DNA of 64,000 bases from Azonexus fungiphilus (GCF_003634965.1 NZ_RBXP01000011.1:310001-374000), one strand, 5' to 3'. Counted from the stretch's first letter, positions 1-8,257 are shown. The notes: generated by a model from the letters alone, not told the origin. Numbers and translations are program-made.

Positions 1-1274
1 ACGACCCGCTCACCGAGCTGCCCAACCGCGCCCTCTTCCTCGATCGCCTGCAGCAGGCACAAGGTCTGGCGACACGCAACGAGGGCAAGGTCGCGGTGCT
101 CTTCCTCGACCTCGACCGCTTCAAGGAAGTCAATGACACGCAGGGCCACGAAGTCGGCGACGCGGTGCTGCGCGAGGTCGCCCGCCGTTTCCGCCACGTG
201 CTGCGCCAGAACGAACTGCTCGCCCGCCTCGGCGGCGACGAATTCGCCGTCGTCGCGCCCACCGTCGAACATGCCGGCGCCGCCTACATCGCCGACCGCC
301 TGGCGCACGCGCTCGACGCGCCGATCGCCGCTGCCGGCCACGTCTTCTCGCTCGGCGTCAGCATCGGCATCGCCGTCCACCCGAACGACGGCGGCACGCC
401 CGACGAGCTGCTGCGCAACGCCGACATCGCCATGTACCGCGCCAAGGGCGGAGCGCAGCGCTACATGTTCTACGACCCCGGGATGAGCAGCGGCCTGGCC
501 GAGCGCATCGCCCTCGCCCGCGACCTCAAGGCGGCACTGCAGGATGGCGACGGCGAGTTGGCACTGGCCTTCCAGCCGCAGTTCGACCTCGCCTGCAACC
601 GCCTGGTCGGCGCCGAGGCCCTGCTGCGCTGGCAGCATCCGCAACAGGGTGCGATCAGCCCGGGGGTCTTCATCCCGATCGCCGAAGAGCGCGGGATGAT
701 GCCGCTGCTCAGCACCTGGGTCATCGACGCCGCCTGCCGCCAGCTGCAGGCCTGGCAGGCGGCCGGCCTGGCCTTCCCCGGCCGCCTCTCGATCAACATC
801 GCCGCCCAGCAGGTCGAGGACGCCACCTTCCCCAAGCAGGCCGGCGAGCGCATCGCGCAGCACGGCCTGACGCCGGCACGCTTCGAGCTCGAACTGACCG
901 AGAGCGGGATGATGCGCAACATCGACCTGGCCATCGAACTGGCCAACCAGCTGAGCGCCGCCGGCTTCTCGCTGGCAATCGACGATTTCGGCACCGGCTA
1001 CTCGTCGCTGGCCTACCTGAAGCGCCTGCCGGCCGACAAGCTGAAGATCGACCAGTCCTTCGTCCGCGACATGCTGGTCGACCGCAACGACCACGCGATC
1101 GTCGCCACTGTCATCGCCATGGGCCGCACCCTCGGCCTGCGCACAATCGCCGAGGGCATCGAGAGCGCCGAACAGGCAGCCGCGCTGCTCGAGCTCGGCT
1201 GCCAGGAAGGCCAGGGCTACCTGCTCGGCCGCCCGGTAAGCGCAACGGTCTTCGCCGAGCGCTGGCTGCGCTGA
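1..1274 (+). CDS. GGDEF-EAL c-di-GMP protein, 5' partial
   Basis: The frame is open from base 3 and has no start in the window, so the N-terminus and any sensor domain lie outside; 423 residues remain. It begins inside a GGDEF domain (DPLTELPNR). The GGDEF loop is intact at 231-245, but the place of the RxxD inhibitory site reads RQNE, so product inhibition at that site is unlikely. The EAL domain follows (EALLRW at 615-632) with the usual acidic and lysine residues: ELTES, DDFGTGYSS, KIDQSFV and EGIE. Known of the family: GGDEF makes and EAL degrades cyclic di-GMP. Both motifs look catalytically complete, so the net direction cannot be told from sequence. It ends just before the convergent cowN gene. 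Confidence 0.93.
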   Translation, partial: DPLTELPNRALFLDRLQQAQGLATRNEGKVAVLFLDLDRFKEVNDTQGHEVGDAVLREVARRFRHVLRQNELLARLGGDEFAVVAPTVEHAGAAYIADRLAHALDAPIAAAGHVFSLGVSIGIAVHPNDGGTPDELLRNADIAMYRAKGGAQRYMFYDPGMSSGLAERIALARDLKAALQDGDGELALAFQPQFDLACNRLVGAEALLRWQHPQQGAISPGVFIPIAEERGMMPLLSTWVIDAACRQLQAWQAAGLAFPGRLSINIAAQQVEDATFPKQAGERIAQHGLTPARFELELTESGMMRNIDLAIELANQLSAAGFSLAIDDFGTGYSSLAYLKRLPADKLKIDQSFVRDMLVDRNDHAIVATVIAMGRTLGLRTIAEGIESAEQAAALLELGCQEGQGYLLGRPVSATVFAERWLR

Positions 1275-1275
1275 A

Positions 1276-1593
1276 TCAGCAGCATTCCTCCTCGACCTGG
1301 AAGAGCAGTTCGAGCGCTTCCAGGTCGTGGCATTCCTCGAAGAACTCGCGGATTTGGTTGATGTGCGAATGAACCAGGAAGAGGTCGTCGGGCGCCGGCC
1401 CGCTCTTCGGCGTGCGCTTGGCCATGAAGTAGTTCCAGAACGGCTGCTCGCGGCCGCTGGCGACGATGTTGCGGGCGATCATCTCCATCACCCGACGGGC
1501 ATTGCCGGCACAGTCGATGCCGTCGAAACTGACATAGCGGTCGGTATTCCTGCTGCAGCCGCAAGCCGGCTGGCGATCCTGGGCGGTTTCCAT
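1276..1593 (-). CDS. cowN: CowN, CO-protection protein of nitrogenase
   Basis: A small soluble protein of 105 residues. The core RYVSFDGIDCAGNA, the FLVHSHINQIREFFEE segment and the C-terminal EEECC are those of the CowN family. Known of the family: CowN lets nitrogenase keep working in the presence of carbon monoxide, and in Rhodospirillum rubrum cowN is switched on by CO through CooA/RcoM. The start is ATG at 1593, with AAGGAG six bases upstream; a longer open frame upstream is not needed. The gene lies 77 bp downstream of a CooA-like regulator on the same strand and has its own CooA-type box in the gap. It implies that the organism carries nitrogenase genes elsewhere. Confidence 0.9.
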   Translation of the reverse strand: METAQDRQPACGCSRNTDRYVSFDGIDCAGNARRVMEMIARNIVASGREQPFWNYFMAKRTPKSGPAPDDLFLVHSHINQIREFFEECHDLEALELLFQVEEECC

Positions 1594-1650
1594 CGGTGGC
1601 TCCTTGAACGGTCGATGGCGGCATCTTGCCAGCCGACGCCGGGGCGCGTC

Positions 1651-1666
1651 CGTCGGCTGGCCGACA
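1651..1666 (-). promoter_or_regulatory. CooA-type box upstream of cowN
   Basis: On the minus strand the sequence reads TGTCG-GCCAGC-CGACG. This matches the CooA consensus TGTCG-N6-CGACA in 9 of 10 fixed positions. Its centre is about 42 bp upstream of a plausible start point (about 1616) given by a -10 like hexamer CAAGAT at 1628-1623. That is close to the class II position (-43.5) known for CooA-dependent promoters. An overlapping inverted repeat (1631-1638 with 1651-1658) may instead be a weak hairpin behind cooA. Confidence 0.55.
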
Positions 1667-1670
1667 GTCG

Positions 1671-2324
1671 CTAGATTTCGGCGCCGAGGCGGCGCAGGCT
1701 GTCGAGCGTGTGGATGTAGAGCACCCGCCGGCCCTGGCGACGGAGGATGCCGTCGCGCTCCCACTGGTTGAGCAGCGACGACACCGTCTGCCGGGTCGAG
1801 CCGAGCAGGCTGGCGATGTCCTCGGTACCGAGGTCGAGCGGCACCAGCCAGATGCCGCCGTCGAGCGGCCGCCCGCGGCGTTCGGCAAGGCCGGTGAGGA
1901 AGCGCGCCAGGCGTGCCGGCACCTCGCGGAAGGCGAGATCCTCGATCAGGTTGACTGCATTGACCAGGAGGCGGCCGAGGACGCGCATCATCACCGGCGT
2001 CACCGCCGGATCGCTGGCCAGCTTGCGCGCGAAACGGCGGGTTTCCATCAACCAGACGGTGGTCGGCACGACCGCCTCGAGATAGGTCGGCGTGTGGGTG
2101 GTGTAGATGTCGCCCGGCTCGAGGAAGCTCAGGCTGAGTTCGCGGCTTTCACCGGCCAGGTAGACGCGTAGCCGCCCCTGGTCGACGATCAGCACCTGGT
2201 CGCGGGCATCACCCGGCGTTGATAGCAGGTAGCCGCGGGCCAGTTCCTGGCGTGCGAAGCCCTCGAGCATGCCGGGCGGAATGCGGGGAAGCGAGACGAC
2301 GGGCGCGGGTTCGACGGCGTTCAT
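1671..2324 (-). CDS. cooA: CooA-like CO-sensing CRP/FNR-family regulator
   Basis: 217 residues in CRP/FNR order: an N-terminal sensor domain, a long dimer helix (about 105-135) and a C-terminal helix-turn-helix (DIASLLGSTRQTVSSLLNQW). The sensor contains GRLRVYLAGESRELSL followed by GDIYTTHTP. Counting from ATG 2324, the histidine is residue 77, the position of the haem ligand His77 in R. rubrum CooA; residue 75 is Thr where R. rubrum has Cys. This numbering supports ATG 2324 over an ATG 18 codons further up. Known: CooA binds CO at haem and then activates transcription. The assignment rests on this His77, the GRLRVYL block, a perfect CooA box in front of the gene, and cowN behind it. Another haem-dependent CRP/FNR subgroup is the main alternative. 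Confidence 0.8.
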   Translation of the reverse strand: MNAVEPAPVVSLPRIPPGMLEGFARQELARGYLLSTPGDARDQVLIVDQGRLRVYLAGESRELSLSFLEPGDIYTTHTPTYLEAVVPTTVWLMETRRFARKLASDPAVTPVMMRVLGRLLVNAVNLIEDLAFREVPARLARFLTGLAERRGRPLDGGIWLVPLDLGTEDIASLLGSTRQTVSSLLNQWERDGILRRQGRRVLYIHTLDSLRRLGAEI

Positions 2325-2394
2325 GGTCGACAGAAAGCAAGCCGCGGACCACCAGCCAAAGCGCGCCGGCAGGGGCATCCGACAGGCTTGCGCC

Positions 2395-2410
2395 TGTCGT
2401 CAACCCGACA
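2395..2410 (-). promoter_or_regulatory. Perfect CooA box upstream of cooA
   Basis: The sequence TGTCG-TCAACC-CGACA fits the CooA consensus TGTCG-N6-CGACA at all ten fixed positions. It lies 71 bp upstream of the cooA start, in the 90-bp gap behind the mutarotase gene, and suggests autoregulation by CO. On the minus strand the spacer region includes TTGACG, which could serve as a -35 element. A second perfect inverted repeat (CGACAGGC-TTGC-GCCTGTCG, 2380-2399) overlaps the box and could form a hairpin behind the upstream gene. Confidence 0.6.
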
Positions 2411-2414
2411 AAGG

Positions 2415-3263
2415 CTACACCGCGACCAGCGTCTGCCGGCCGTACCACTCGTCGCCGGCGGCAAGCTGCTGGCGGGTGTCGGCAGCAGCGGCTTCGACAC
2501 AGAGCAGGTGACGCCAGCCGTCGGCCGGCAGGTCGGCGAGCTTGGCGCACTTGTCGACCCAGGGATTCCACACCACGGTATCGGGGAATCCCTGCTGCTG
2601 GATGCCGAGGCTGAGGTTGCCGGCGCGCAGCAGTTGCGGCCGGCGGACGCGGCGGTAAATCCGGTCGGTTTCGCCGTCGACCGTCAACTCGGTGCCGCTG
2701 TCGCGCTGCACTGCGTCGGCGTTGGCCGCGTCGCGGTAATCGTGGCCGTAGAGGCCTTCGAGGGCGACGTCCTCGACCTGGACGACGCGCAGGTAGGTGT
2801 GCAGCGCGGCGGTGAATTCGAAGGGCAGCTCGCCGGTGTTGGCGACGCACAGTTCGAGGTCGATGCGGTCGGCTTCGAGCATCAGCGTCAGCTCGAGATT
2901 GAAGGCATGCGGCCACAGGGCGCGGCTGGCGGCATCGTCGCCGGTGCTCAGTGTGACCAGCGCGTAGTCGTCGCCGCTGCGGCGGGCGCTGACTTCCCAC
3001 TGGCGGGTGCGGACCAGGCCGTGGCGGGGCAGCTCGCCGCGATCGGAGAACTGCGGGAAGCAGACCGGGACGCCGCCGCGGATCGCGACGCTGCCGTCGA
3101 ACACCGCCCGCTCGGACAGATAGAGGCGCTCGCGGCCGTCGGGGGTGATCCAGGACAGCACCTGCGCGCCAAGCCTGGCGATGACCGCGCTGCTGCCTTG
3201 CGGGCCGTGCAGGCGCAGGGCCGGGATGCCGTGGAATTCGATGTCTTCAATGCCGGGTTTCAT
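2415..3263 (-). CDS. D-hexose-6-phosphate mutarotase (YeaD-like)
   Basis: 282 residues of the aldose 1-epimerase fold. It carries the blocks typical of the cytoplasmic hexose-6-phosphate mutarotases: GGVPVCFPQFSDRG followed by LPRHGLVR (about 63-87), HTYLRV (about 155) with a catalytic-type histidine, and VWNPW (about 230). Such enzymes (EC 5.1.3.15) interconvert alpha and beta anomers of hexose 6-phosphates feeding glycolysis. The ATG at 3263 lies inside the end of the upstream DUF3301 gene, overlapping it by 17 bp, so the two are probably co-transcribed and translationally coupled. Confidence 0.85.
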   Translation of the reverse strand: MKPGIEDIEFHGIPALRLHGPQGSSAVIARLGAQVLSWITPDGRERLYLSERAVFDGSVAIRGGVPVCFPQFSDRGELPRHGLVRTRQWEVSARRSGDDYALVTLSTGDDAASRALWPHAFNLELTLMLEADRIDLELCVANTGELPFEFTAALHTYLRVVQVEDVALEGLYGHDYRDAANADAVQRDSGTELTVDGETDRIYRRVRRPQLLRAGNLSLGIQQQGFPDTVVWNPWVDKCAKLADLPADGWRHLLCVEAAAADTRQQLAAGDEWYGRQTLVAV

Positions 3264-3588
3264 GGGTCTTGGGTACCACGTAGAGTTGGGGACGCAGGTG
3301 CAGGTACTCGACCGCATGGCCGAGCAGCACGACGCTGCCGTTGCGGCGGTTGTCGCCGGTATCGCTGTATTCGAAACGCAGCCGCCGGCGCAGGCGCAGG
3401 CGGCCGGCGTCATCGCGGGCCAGGCCGGCAATGTTGCCGATCGCGGTGTCGTCGAGGAACTGCAGGCCTTCCTCGGCGCAGGCGGCACGGGCGGCGGCGA
3501 TGGCGACCTCGCGGGCCTTCAGCGAATCGAGCCAGAACCAGACGCCGGCGGCCGCCGCGAGGATGAAAATGCTTTCGTAAATGGGCAT
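3247..3588 (-). CDS. DUF3301-type small membrane protein
   Basis: 113 residues. One hydrophobic segment at the very N-terminus (about 4-22, ESIFILAAAAGVWFWLDSL) is followed by a basic cytoplasmic-type domain with the pattern AREVA..ACAEEGLQFLDDTA and RRRLRFEYSDTGDNRRNG, as in DUF3301 proteins. The function is unknown. It overlaps the mutarotase gene and starts only 23 bp from the divergent rlmJ start, so both promoters must share or overlap this short gap and the neighbouring coding sequence. Confidence 0.75.
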   Translation of the reverse strand: MPIYESIFILAAAAGVWFWLDSLKAREVAIAAARAACAEEGLQFLDDTAIGNIAGLARDDAGRLRLRRRLRFEYSDTGDNRRNGSVVLLGHAVEYLHLRPQLYVVPKTHETRH

Positions 3589-3598
3589 GGGGTCGAAG

Positions 3599-3604
3599 TA
3601 TACT
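3599..3604 (+). promoter_or_regulatory. -10 element directly in front of rlmJ
   Basis: TATACT lies 7 bp before the rlmJ ATG and no ribosome binding site is visible between them. A transcript from this hexamer would start at or next to the A of the ATG. No convincing -35 hexamer is present. Confidence 0.35.
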
Positions 3605-3611
3605 GCCTGCC

Positions 3612-4457
3612 ATGCTCAGTTACCGCCACGCCTATCACGCCGGCAACCACGCCGACGTGCTCAAACACCTGATCCTGCTGCAGATCGCCCAGTATCTCGG
3701 CGAGAAACCTGCGCCCTTCTGGATCATCGACACCCACGCCGGTGCCGGCCGTTACGCGCTCGACTCGGCCCACGCCAGCAAGCTCGCCGAATGGCGCGAC
3801 GGCGTCGGCCGGCTGTGGAACGCGACCAGCCTGCCGCCGGCCGCGGTCGATTACCTCGATTTCGTCAAGATGCTCAACCCGGACGGCCAGCTCAGGCACT
3901 ACCCCGGCTCGCCCTGGCTGGCCCGTCAGCTGCTGCGCGAGAGCGACCGGCTGCGCCTGTACGAGATGCACAGCAGCGACGGCAAGCTGCTCCAGGAATG
4001 CTTCCATGGCGCCGGTCGCCAGGTCGCCATCACCGAGGGCGACGGCTTCGCCGGCCTCAAGGCGATCCTGCCGCCGCCGCCGCGCCGGGCGCTGGTGCTG
4101 ATCGACCCCTCGTACGAGACCAAGGCCGACTACGCCAACGTGATCAAGGCGCTGCAGGAAGCGATGAAGCGCTTCCCGACCGGCACCTACGCGCTGTGGT
4201 ATCCGCTGCTGCTCAAGCCCGAATCGCGCCAGCTGCCGGATCGCCTGAAGCGCCTGGGCGTGCCCAACTGGCTGAACGCCACGCTCGAAGTCAAGGCGCC
4301 GCCGCGCGACGGCTTCGGCATGTACGGCAGCGGCATGTTCGTCATCAACCCGCCGTGGACGCTGGAAAAGACACTGCACGAGACGCTGCCGGCACTGGCA
4401 ACGCTGCTCGCCCAGGGGCCGGGCGCCCGCCACACGCTGGAAAGCCAGACTAGCTGA
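3612..4457 (+). CDS. rlmJ: 23S rRNA (adenine2030-N6)-methyltransferase RlmJ
   Basis: 281 residues, the usual length. The N-terminus MLSYRHAYHAGNHADVLKH is the family signature; IDTHAGAGRY (about 40-49) is the SAM-binding loop and LIDPSYETK (about 163-171) the N6-adenine methyltransferase catalytic motif (DPPY/DPSY type). The enzyme methylates A2030 of 23S rRNA, and in E. coli it also supports growth on DNA. It is monocistronic, diverges from the DUF3301 gene and overlaps the convergent DUF3095 gene by 8 bp. Confidence 0.95.
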   Translation: MLSYRHAYHAGNHADVLKHLILLQIAQYLGEKPAPFWIIDTHAGAGRYALDSAHASKLAEWRDGVGRLWNATSLPPAAVDYLDFVKMLNPDGQLRHYPGSPWLARQLLRESDRLRLYEMHSSDGKLLQECFHGAGRQVAITEGDGFAGLKAILPPPPRRALVLIDPSYETKADYANVIKALQEAMKRFPTGTYALWYPLLLKPESRQLPDRLKRLGVPNWLNATLEVKAPPRDGFGMYGSGMFVINPPWTLEKTLHETLPALATLLAQGPGARHTLESQTS

Positions 4458-5643
4458 GCGCCTGCGGCGGCCGTGCCGCCGCCAGCTGGGCCTTGAGCTG
4501 GCGCGCCGCCAGCGCGTAGCCGCCCTCGCTGCCGTCGACGAAATGCAGATGGCGTCCGGCATGCGATTCGACCAGGCAGGTGATCAGCGCCTCGCGCGAG
4601 CTGTGCATGCCCCAGGCCAGCGCGCCGGCCGCCTGCTCGGCGGCGAGCCGGGCCTGCAGCGCGGCGATCTGCGCCTGGCTGGCATCGACGACCATGCGCA
4701 GGGCGCCGTCGAACTTGCGGAAATCGGTATTTGCCACCAGGTCGTCGCGGTAGCGGCTCCAGCGCACCGCCCGCGTGTCGATGCCGCGTGCGAACAGGTA
4801 GCAGCCGGCCAGGTTCTGCAGCAGGATGCGCAGCGCGTAGCCGGTTTTTGCCCAAAAACCGCGGTCGACCGTGCGCACCAGCGTCTCGCCGGCCAGCGCC
4901 CGCGGTGCGAAGGCGAGTTGCAGGCGCTGCGCGCGCAGCGGGTGGTGGGCGCCGAGGTCGCCGAAGATTTCATCGATCGCCGCCAGCACCCGGCCATAGG
5001 TGGCCTGGTTGACCGCCGGCTCGGGCGCGGTAGCGACGACGATCAGCGCCAGCTTGACGTCGCGGAAGCTGGGCACGTTCTGCCAGCGGCACTCGAAACC
5101 GGAAAAATCGGCCTGCGCCGGGCCGCCGTCGGGATCGACGCGGCAGACGCCGGCGCCCTCGCCCTTGACCCGACGCTCGGCCTCGTCCCAGCCGCGCCCC
5201 GAGAGCAACGGCTGGCTGACCAGCGGCGACAACGCCAGCTTGCCGATGCGCACCCAGTGGCCGTCGCGGCGCAGGTCGCCGACGCGGACCAGGCCGGCGC
5301 GCAACTGCAGGCCGAAGCTCGCGGCGGCCAGCCGCTGGGCGCCGCGCAAGGCAACGATGGCCGGCGCCCGCAGGCGCTCGGGCAGCGCGAAGGTGGCGCC
5401 GTCGCCGCCGAAGACGAACGGCAGCTCGAGGCTGCGCTCGAGGTTGGCGATCGCCGCGATGCAGGCGACACCGACGGTATTCACCTTCTTGTAGGCGCCA
5501 TCGGCGATCGCCTGCGTCGAATCGACGACGTCGGCGATCGCCACCCACCAGTCGTCGGGCAGGTCGACGTGGGCGCGGGTATCGATCGCCTCGGCGAAGG
5601 CGACTGCCGCCGGCAGGTCGCGGTAGAAGCCGTCGTCGGCCAT
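4450..5643 (-). CDS. DUF3095 protein (cyclase-like)
   Basis: 397 residues. The N-terminal part (about 1-200) has a nucleotidyl-cyclase-like pattern: VAIADVVDSTQAIADGAYKKVN near 34-55 and VFGGDGATFALP near 76-87. Proteins of this type are annotated as DUF3095 or adenylate-cyclase-related; no activity is proven. The GGDGA turn sits where cyclases have a metal-binding loop. The gene starts 4 bp after the MazG-like gene ends, so the two form an operon. The codons around 4862-4871 contain one copy of the CGGTCGACCG palindrome next to a GGTTTTT/AAAAACC inverted repeat. Confidence 0.7.
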   Translation of the reverse strand: MADDGFYRDLPAAVAFAEAIDTRAHVDLPDDWWVAIADVVDSTQAIADGAYKKVNTVGVACIAAIANLERSLELPFVFGGDGATFALPERLRAPAIVALRGAQRLAAASFGLQLRAGLVRVGDLRRDGHWVRIGKLALSPLVSQPLLSGRGWDEAERRVKGEGAGVCRVDPDGGPAQADFSGFECRWQNVPSFRDVKLALIVVATAPEPAVNQATYGRVLAAIDEIFGDLGAHHPLRAQRLQLAFAPRALAGETLVRTVDRGFWAKTGYALRILLQNLAGCYLFARGIDTRAVRWSRYRDDLVANTDFRKFDGALRMVVDASQAQIAALQARLAAEQAAGALAWGMHSSREALITCLVESHAGRHLHFVDGSEGGYALAARQLKAQLAAARPPQALS

Positions 5644-5647
5644 CGCC

Positions 5648-6004
5648 TCAGCCCAGTTCGGTGTATTTGGCGCGCGAGCCGCGGGCCTTGTCCACCGGGT
5701 ATTTCTCGCCGTTCTTGACGAGCTTGGCGCGGGCCGCGGCGAGCAGGTCGATGCCGGCCTTGTCGGCGATCAGCAGCAGGTAGAGCAGGATGTCGGCGCA
5801 CTCGTCGCGCAGCGCCTCGGCGGCCCGGGCATCGGCCGGCAGCGCCTCGATCTCGTCGTCGCGCCGCCATTGCGTCAGCTCGAGCAGTTCGCCGGCTTCG
5901 AGGTTGAGCGAGACGATCAGGTTGCGCAGCGAGTGGAACTGGCGCCAGTCGCGGGCGTCGCGGAAGGCCAGCAGTTCGGCGGTCAACGCGTTGAGGTCGG
6001 GCAA
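5648..6004 (-). CDS. MazG-like nucleotide pyrophosphohydrolase
   Basis: 118 residues from a TTG start at 6004, which has GGAGAA six bases upstream; no ATG in the frame is well placed. The all-alpha MazG fold is shown by [12 protein letters not shown], then [21 protein letters not shown], which carry the E..E and E..D metal-binding residues, and the C-terminal K..KNGEKYPV typical of the RS21-C6/dCTPase-like branch. Such enzymes hydrolyse non-canonical or surplus NTPs and dNTPs to monophosphates. It is the first gene of a two-gene unit with the DUF3095 protein. Confidence 0.8.
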   Translation of the reverse strand: MPDLNALTAELLAFRDARDWRQFHSLRNLIVSLNLEAGELLELTQWRRDDEIEALPADARAAEALRDECADILLYLLLIADKAGIDLLAAARAKLVKNGEKYPVDKARGSRAKYTELG

Positions 6005-6081
6005 TTGGGCTTCTCCGTCAGGGTCGACGGCATGATGCCAGCCGCCCTGCCCGCCAACAAGCCCGCCCGGTTTATCATGCG

Positions 6082-6103
6082 TTTTCACGGTCGACCGTGA
6101 AAA
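6082..6103. repeat. Iterated palindrome, 22-bp copy before gamma-CA gene
   Basis: A perfect palindrome with core CGGTCGACCG (6088-6097), extended outward by CA/TG and TTTT/AAAA. It sits between the divergent MazG-like and carbonic-anhydrase genes, 24 bp upstream of the latter's ATG. This is one of the intergenic copies of a motif repeated through the window. Confidence 0.8.
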
Positions 6104-6126
6104 AACGACAATTTCCAGGAGACGCC

Positions 6127-6648
6127 ATGCCCCTCTTCCAGCTTCCCGGCAAGACCCCGCAACTCGACGCCAGCGCCTGGGTCGCCCCGAACGCAACGGT
6201 GATCGGCGACGTCCGCCTCGGCGCCAACGCCTCGATCTGGTGGAACGCGACGCTGCGCGGCGACAACGATCCGATCCACATCGGCGCCAACAGCAACATC
6301 CAGGACGGCTCGGTGCTGCACACCGACGAAGGCGTGCCGCTGCACATCGGCGCCAACGTCACCGTCGGCCACCTGGTCATGCTGCACGGCTGCACCATCG
6401 GCGACGGCAGCCTGATCGGCATCGGCTCGGTGATCCTCAACCGGGCGGTGATCGGCAAGCACTGCATCGTCGGCGCCAACACGCTGATCCCCGAGGGCAA
6501 GGTCTTTCCCGAGCGCAGCCTGATCGTCGGCTCGCCGGGCAAGGTGGTGCGCCAGCTGAGCGACGACGAGGTCGCCAGGCTGGAGAAATCGGCGGCGCAC
6601 TACGTGGACAACGCGGTGCGCTACCGCAGCCAACTGGTCGCGCTTTAG
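6127..6648 (+). CDS. Gamma-carbonic anhydrase family protein
   Basis: 173 residues built of left-handed beta-helix hexapeptide repeats (about 20-140). The zinc ligands of the family are present as LHTD, VGHLV and LHGC. Members are gamma-class carbonic anhydrases or YrdA/PaaY-like proteins whose activity often is unproven. The ATG at 6127 has CAGGAG seven bases upstream; an in-frame ATG 10 codons earlier starts within the palindrome copy and lacks such a site. The 3' end overlaps the convergent hydrolase gene by 4 bp. Confidence 0.88.
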   Translation: MPLFQLPGKTPQLDASAWVAPNATVIGDVRLGANASIWWNATLRGDNDPIHIGANSNIQDGSVLHTDEGVPLHIGANVTVGHLVMLHGCTIGDGSLIGIGSVILNRAVIGKHCIVGANTLIPEGKVFPERSLIVGSPGKVVRQLSDDEVARLEKSAAHYVDNAVRYRSQLVAL

Positions 6649-7406
6649 GCAAGCCCGCCGACGAAAGCGACAATCGCCGCCAGCACGGCCGCTTCCTGGT
6701 CGCGCTGCGGCGTGTGGCCGCAGGCGGCCAGCTTGAGCAGCGCGGCGCCCGCCACCCGTTCGCCGATCACCTCGATCTGGCGCAGCGTCGCATACTCGTC
6801 GTCCTCGCCCTGGATGGCCAGCACCGGACAGCGGATCGCCGGCAGGCAGGCCTCGATGTTCCAGTCGCGGAATTCCGGCGACAGCCAGCAGTCGTTCCAG
6901 TCGGCGAAGACGCGCGCGGCGTCGCGGTGGTAGCGCGCCAGTTTCTGCGGCCAGTCGCTGCTCGCCCAGAAGGCGCGGGCAGCGCGAATGCCGGCCAGGG
7001 TTTCGGCCTCGACGAATTCATGCGGCGCCATGGCGACGACGCCGGCGACCGCGTCGGGAAAGCTGCCGGCGTGGATCAGCGCGATGCTGCCGCCGTCGCT
7101 GTGACCGACCAGCACCGGTTTTTCGATGGCCAGCGCGGCGAGCAGCGCGGGCAGCACCTCGCGCGCCTCGCGGTGCATGTAGTCGGGACGCCGCGCCTGC
7201 CGATGCGGCTCGGAAGCACCGTAGCCCGGCCGCGAATAGACGACGACGCGGCAGCCACTGGCCGCCGCCAGCTTGTCCGGGAAATCGCGCCACATGGCGA
7301 CGCAGCCGAGGCCTTCGTGCAACAGCACCAGCGTCGGCCGGCCGGCGGCGGTGGCGGGCAAATCGCGGTATTCGAGGCGAAGCGCGTTGACGGTCAGGTG
7401 TTTCAT
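6645..7406 (-). CDS. Alpha/beta hydrolase
   Basis: 253 residues with the alpha/beta hydrolase order: oxyanion region LLHEGLG (about 27-33), nucleophile elbow VGHSDGGS (serine variant G-H-S-D-G) near 99, acid residue near GEDDEY and catalytic histidine in ACGHTPQRD. The substrate is unknown. Its ATG overlaps the stop of the upstream hydrolase gene in an ATGA arrangement, indicating translational coupling. Confidence 0.82.
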   Translation of the reverse strand: MKHLTVNALRLEYRDLPATAAGRPTLVLLHEGLGCVAMWRDFPDKLAAASGCRVVVYSRPGYGASEPHRQARRPDYMHREAREVLPALLAALAIEKPVLVGHSDGGSIALIHAGSFPDAVAGVVAMAPHEFVEAETLAGIRAARAFWASSDWPQKLARYHRDAARVFADWNDCWLSPEFRDWNIEACLPAIRCPVLAIQGEDDEYATLRQIEVIGERVAGAALLKLAACGHTPQRDQEAAVLAAIVAFVGGLA

Positions 7407-8257
7407 GCGCTCAACAGGAAATCGCGGACGACGGCGATCTGCTCCGCCGACTGGAACATCGGGGCATGCCCGACACCGGGAATTTCGGCCAGTTTTGCCC
7501 GTGGACCGCAATCGCCCATGCGCCGCCAGACCTCGGGCGCGAGCAGGTCGGATTCGCCGCCGCGGATCGCCAGCACCGGGCAGGCAATCGCCTCGTAAAG
7601 CGGCCACAGGTCGATGTCGCGATCGACGAAGGCGGCGCGGAACGGCTCGCCGATGCGCGGATCGTAGCGAAAGGCCCAGCGCCCGTCGTCGCGGCGGACG
7701 ACGCTGCTCTCGGTGAGCGCGTACCACTGCGCCTCGGTCAGCGGCCCGAACGGCGCGCTGACCTGGCGAACGTAGGCCAGCGCCTCGTCGAAGCTGGCCC
7801 AGTCCGGATCGGCACCGACGTAGGCGGCAATGCGCCGGAGGGCGTCGACGGCGATCAGCGGCCCGACGTCGTTGAGCACCAGCCGGTGGATCGGCGACGA
7901 GGCCTGGGCCGCCAGCGCCATGCCGATCAGCCCGCCCATCGAGGTCCCCAGCCAATGCACCGAATCGACGTTGAGGCGGGCGATCAGCGTGACCATGTCG
8001 GCGACGTACTGCGGAATCGCGTAGCCGGCCGGATCGCGCAGGCGCCCGCTCTGGCCGCGGCCGACGACGTCGGGACAGATCACCCGGTAGTGGCCGCAGA
8101 GCGCCGCCGCCAGCGTGTCGAAATCGCTGCCGTTGCGGGTCAGGCCATGGACGCAGACAAGCACGCGCGGATTGTCGCGCTCGCCCCATTCGTAGTACGC
8201 CATCCGGTGCAGGCCCGAGGGACTCAGGCACTGGACGAGCCGTTGTTGTTTTGTCAT
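7403..8257 (-). CDS. Alpha/beta hydrolase
   Basis: 284 residues, a second, only distantly similar alpha/beta hydrolase. It shows the oxyanion turn CVHGLTRNG (about 34-42), RVICPDVVGRGQS, nucleophile elbow LGTSMGGLIG (about 104-113), acid in RGGESDLL and histidine in GVGHAPMF. The sequence resembles the hydrolases found beside many proteobacterial housekeeping genes. The substrate is not predictable. It is placed 27 bp behind comEC and overlaps the next hydrolase gene by 4 bp. Confidence 0.82.
   Translation of the reverse strand: MTKQQRLVQCLSPSGLHRMAYYEWGERDNPRVLVCVHGLTRNGSDFDTLAAALCGHYRVICPDVVGRGQSGRLRDPAGYAIPQYVADMVTLIARLNVDSVHWLGTSMGGLIGMALAAQASSPIHRLVLNDVGPLIAVDALRRIAAYVGADPDWASFDEALAYVRQVSAPFGPLTEAQWYALTESSVVRRDDGRWAFRYDPRIGEPFRAAFVDRDIDLWPLYEAIACPVLAIRGGESDLLAPEVWRRMGDCGPRAKLAEIPGVGHAPMFQSAEQIAVVRDFLLSA

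Noticed and set aside
1631-1658. Hairpin behind cooA as a terminator
   Set aside because: The AGCCGACG/CGTCGGCT stem has no T-run on the minus strand, and it overlaps the better-supported CooA box.
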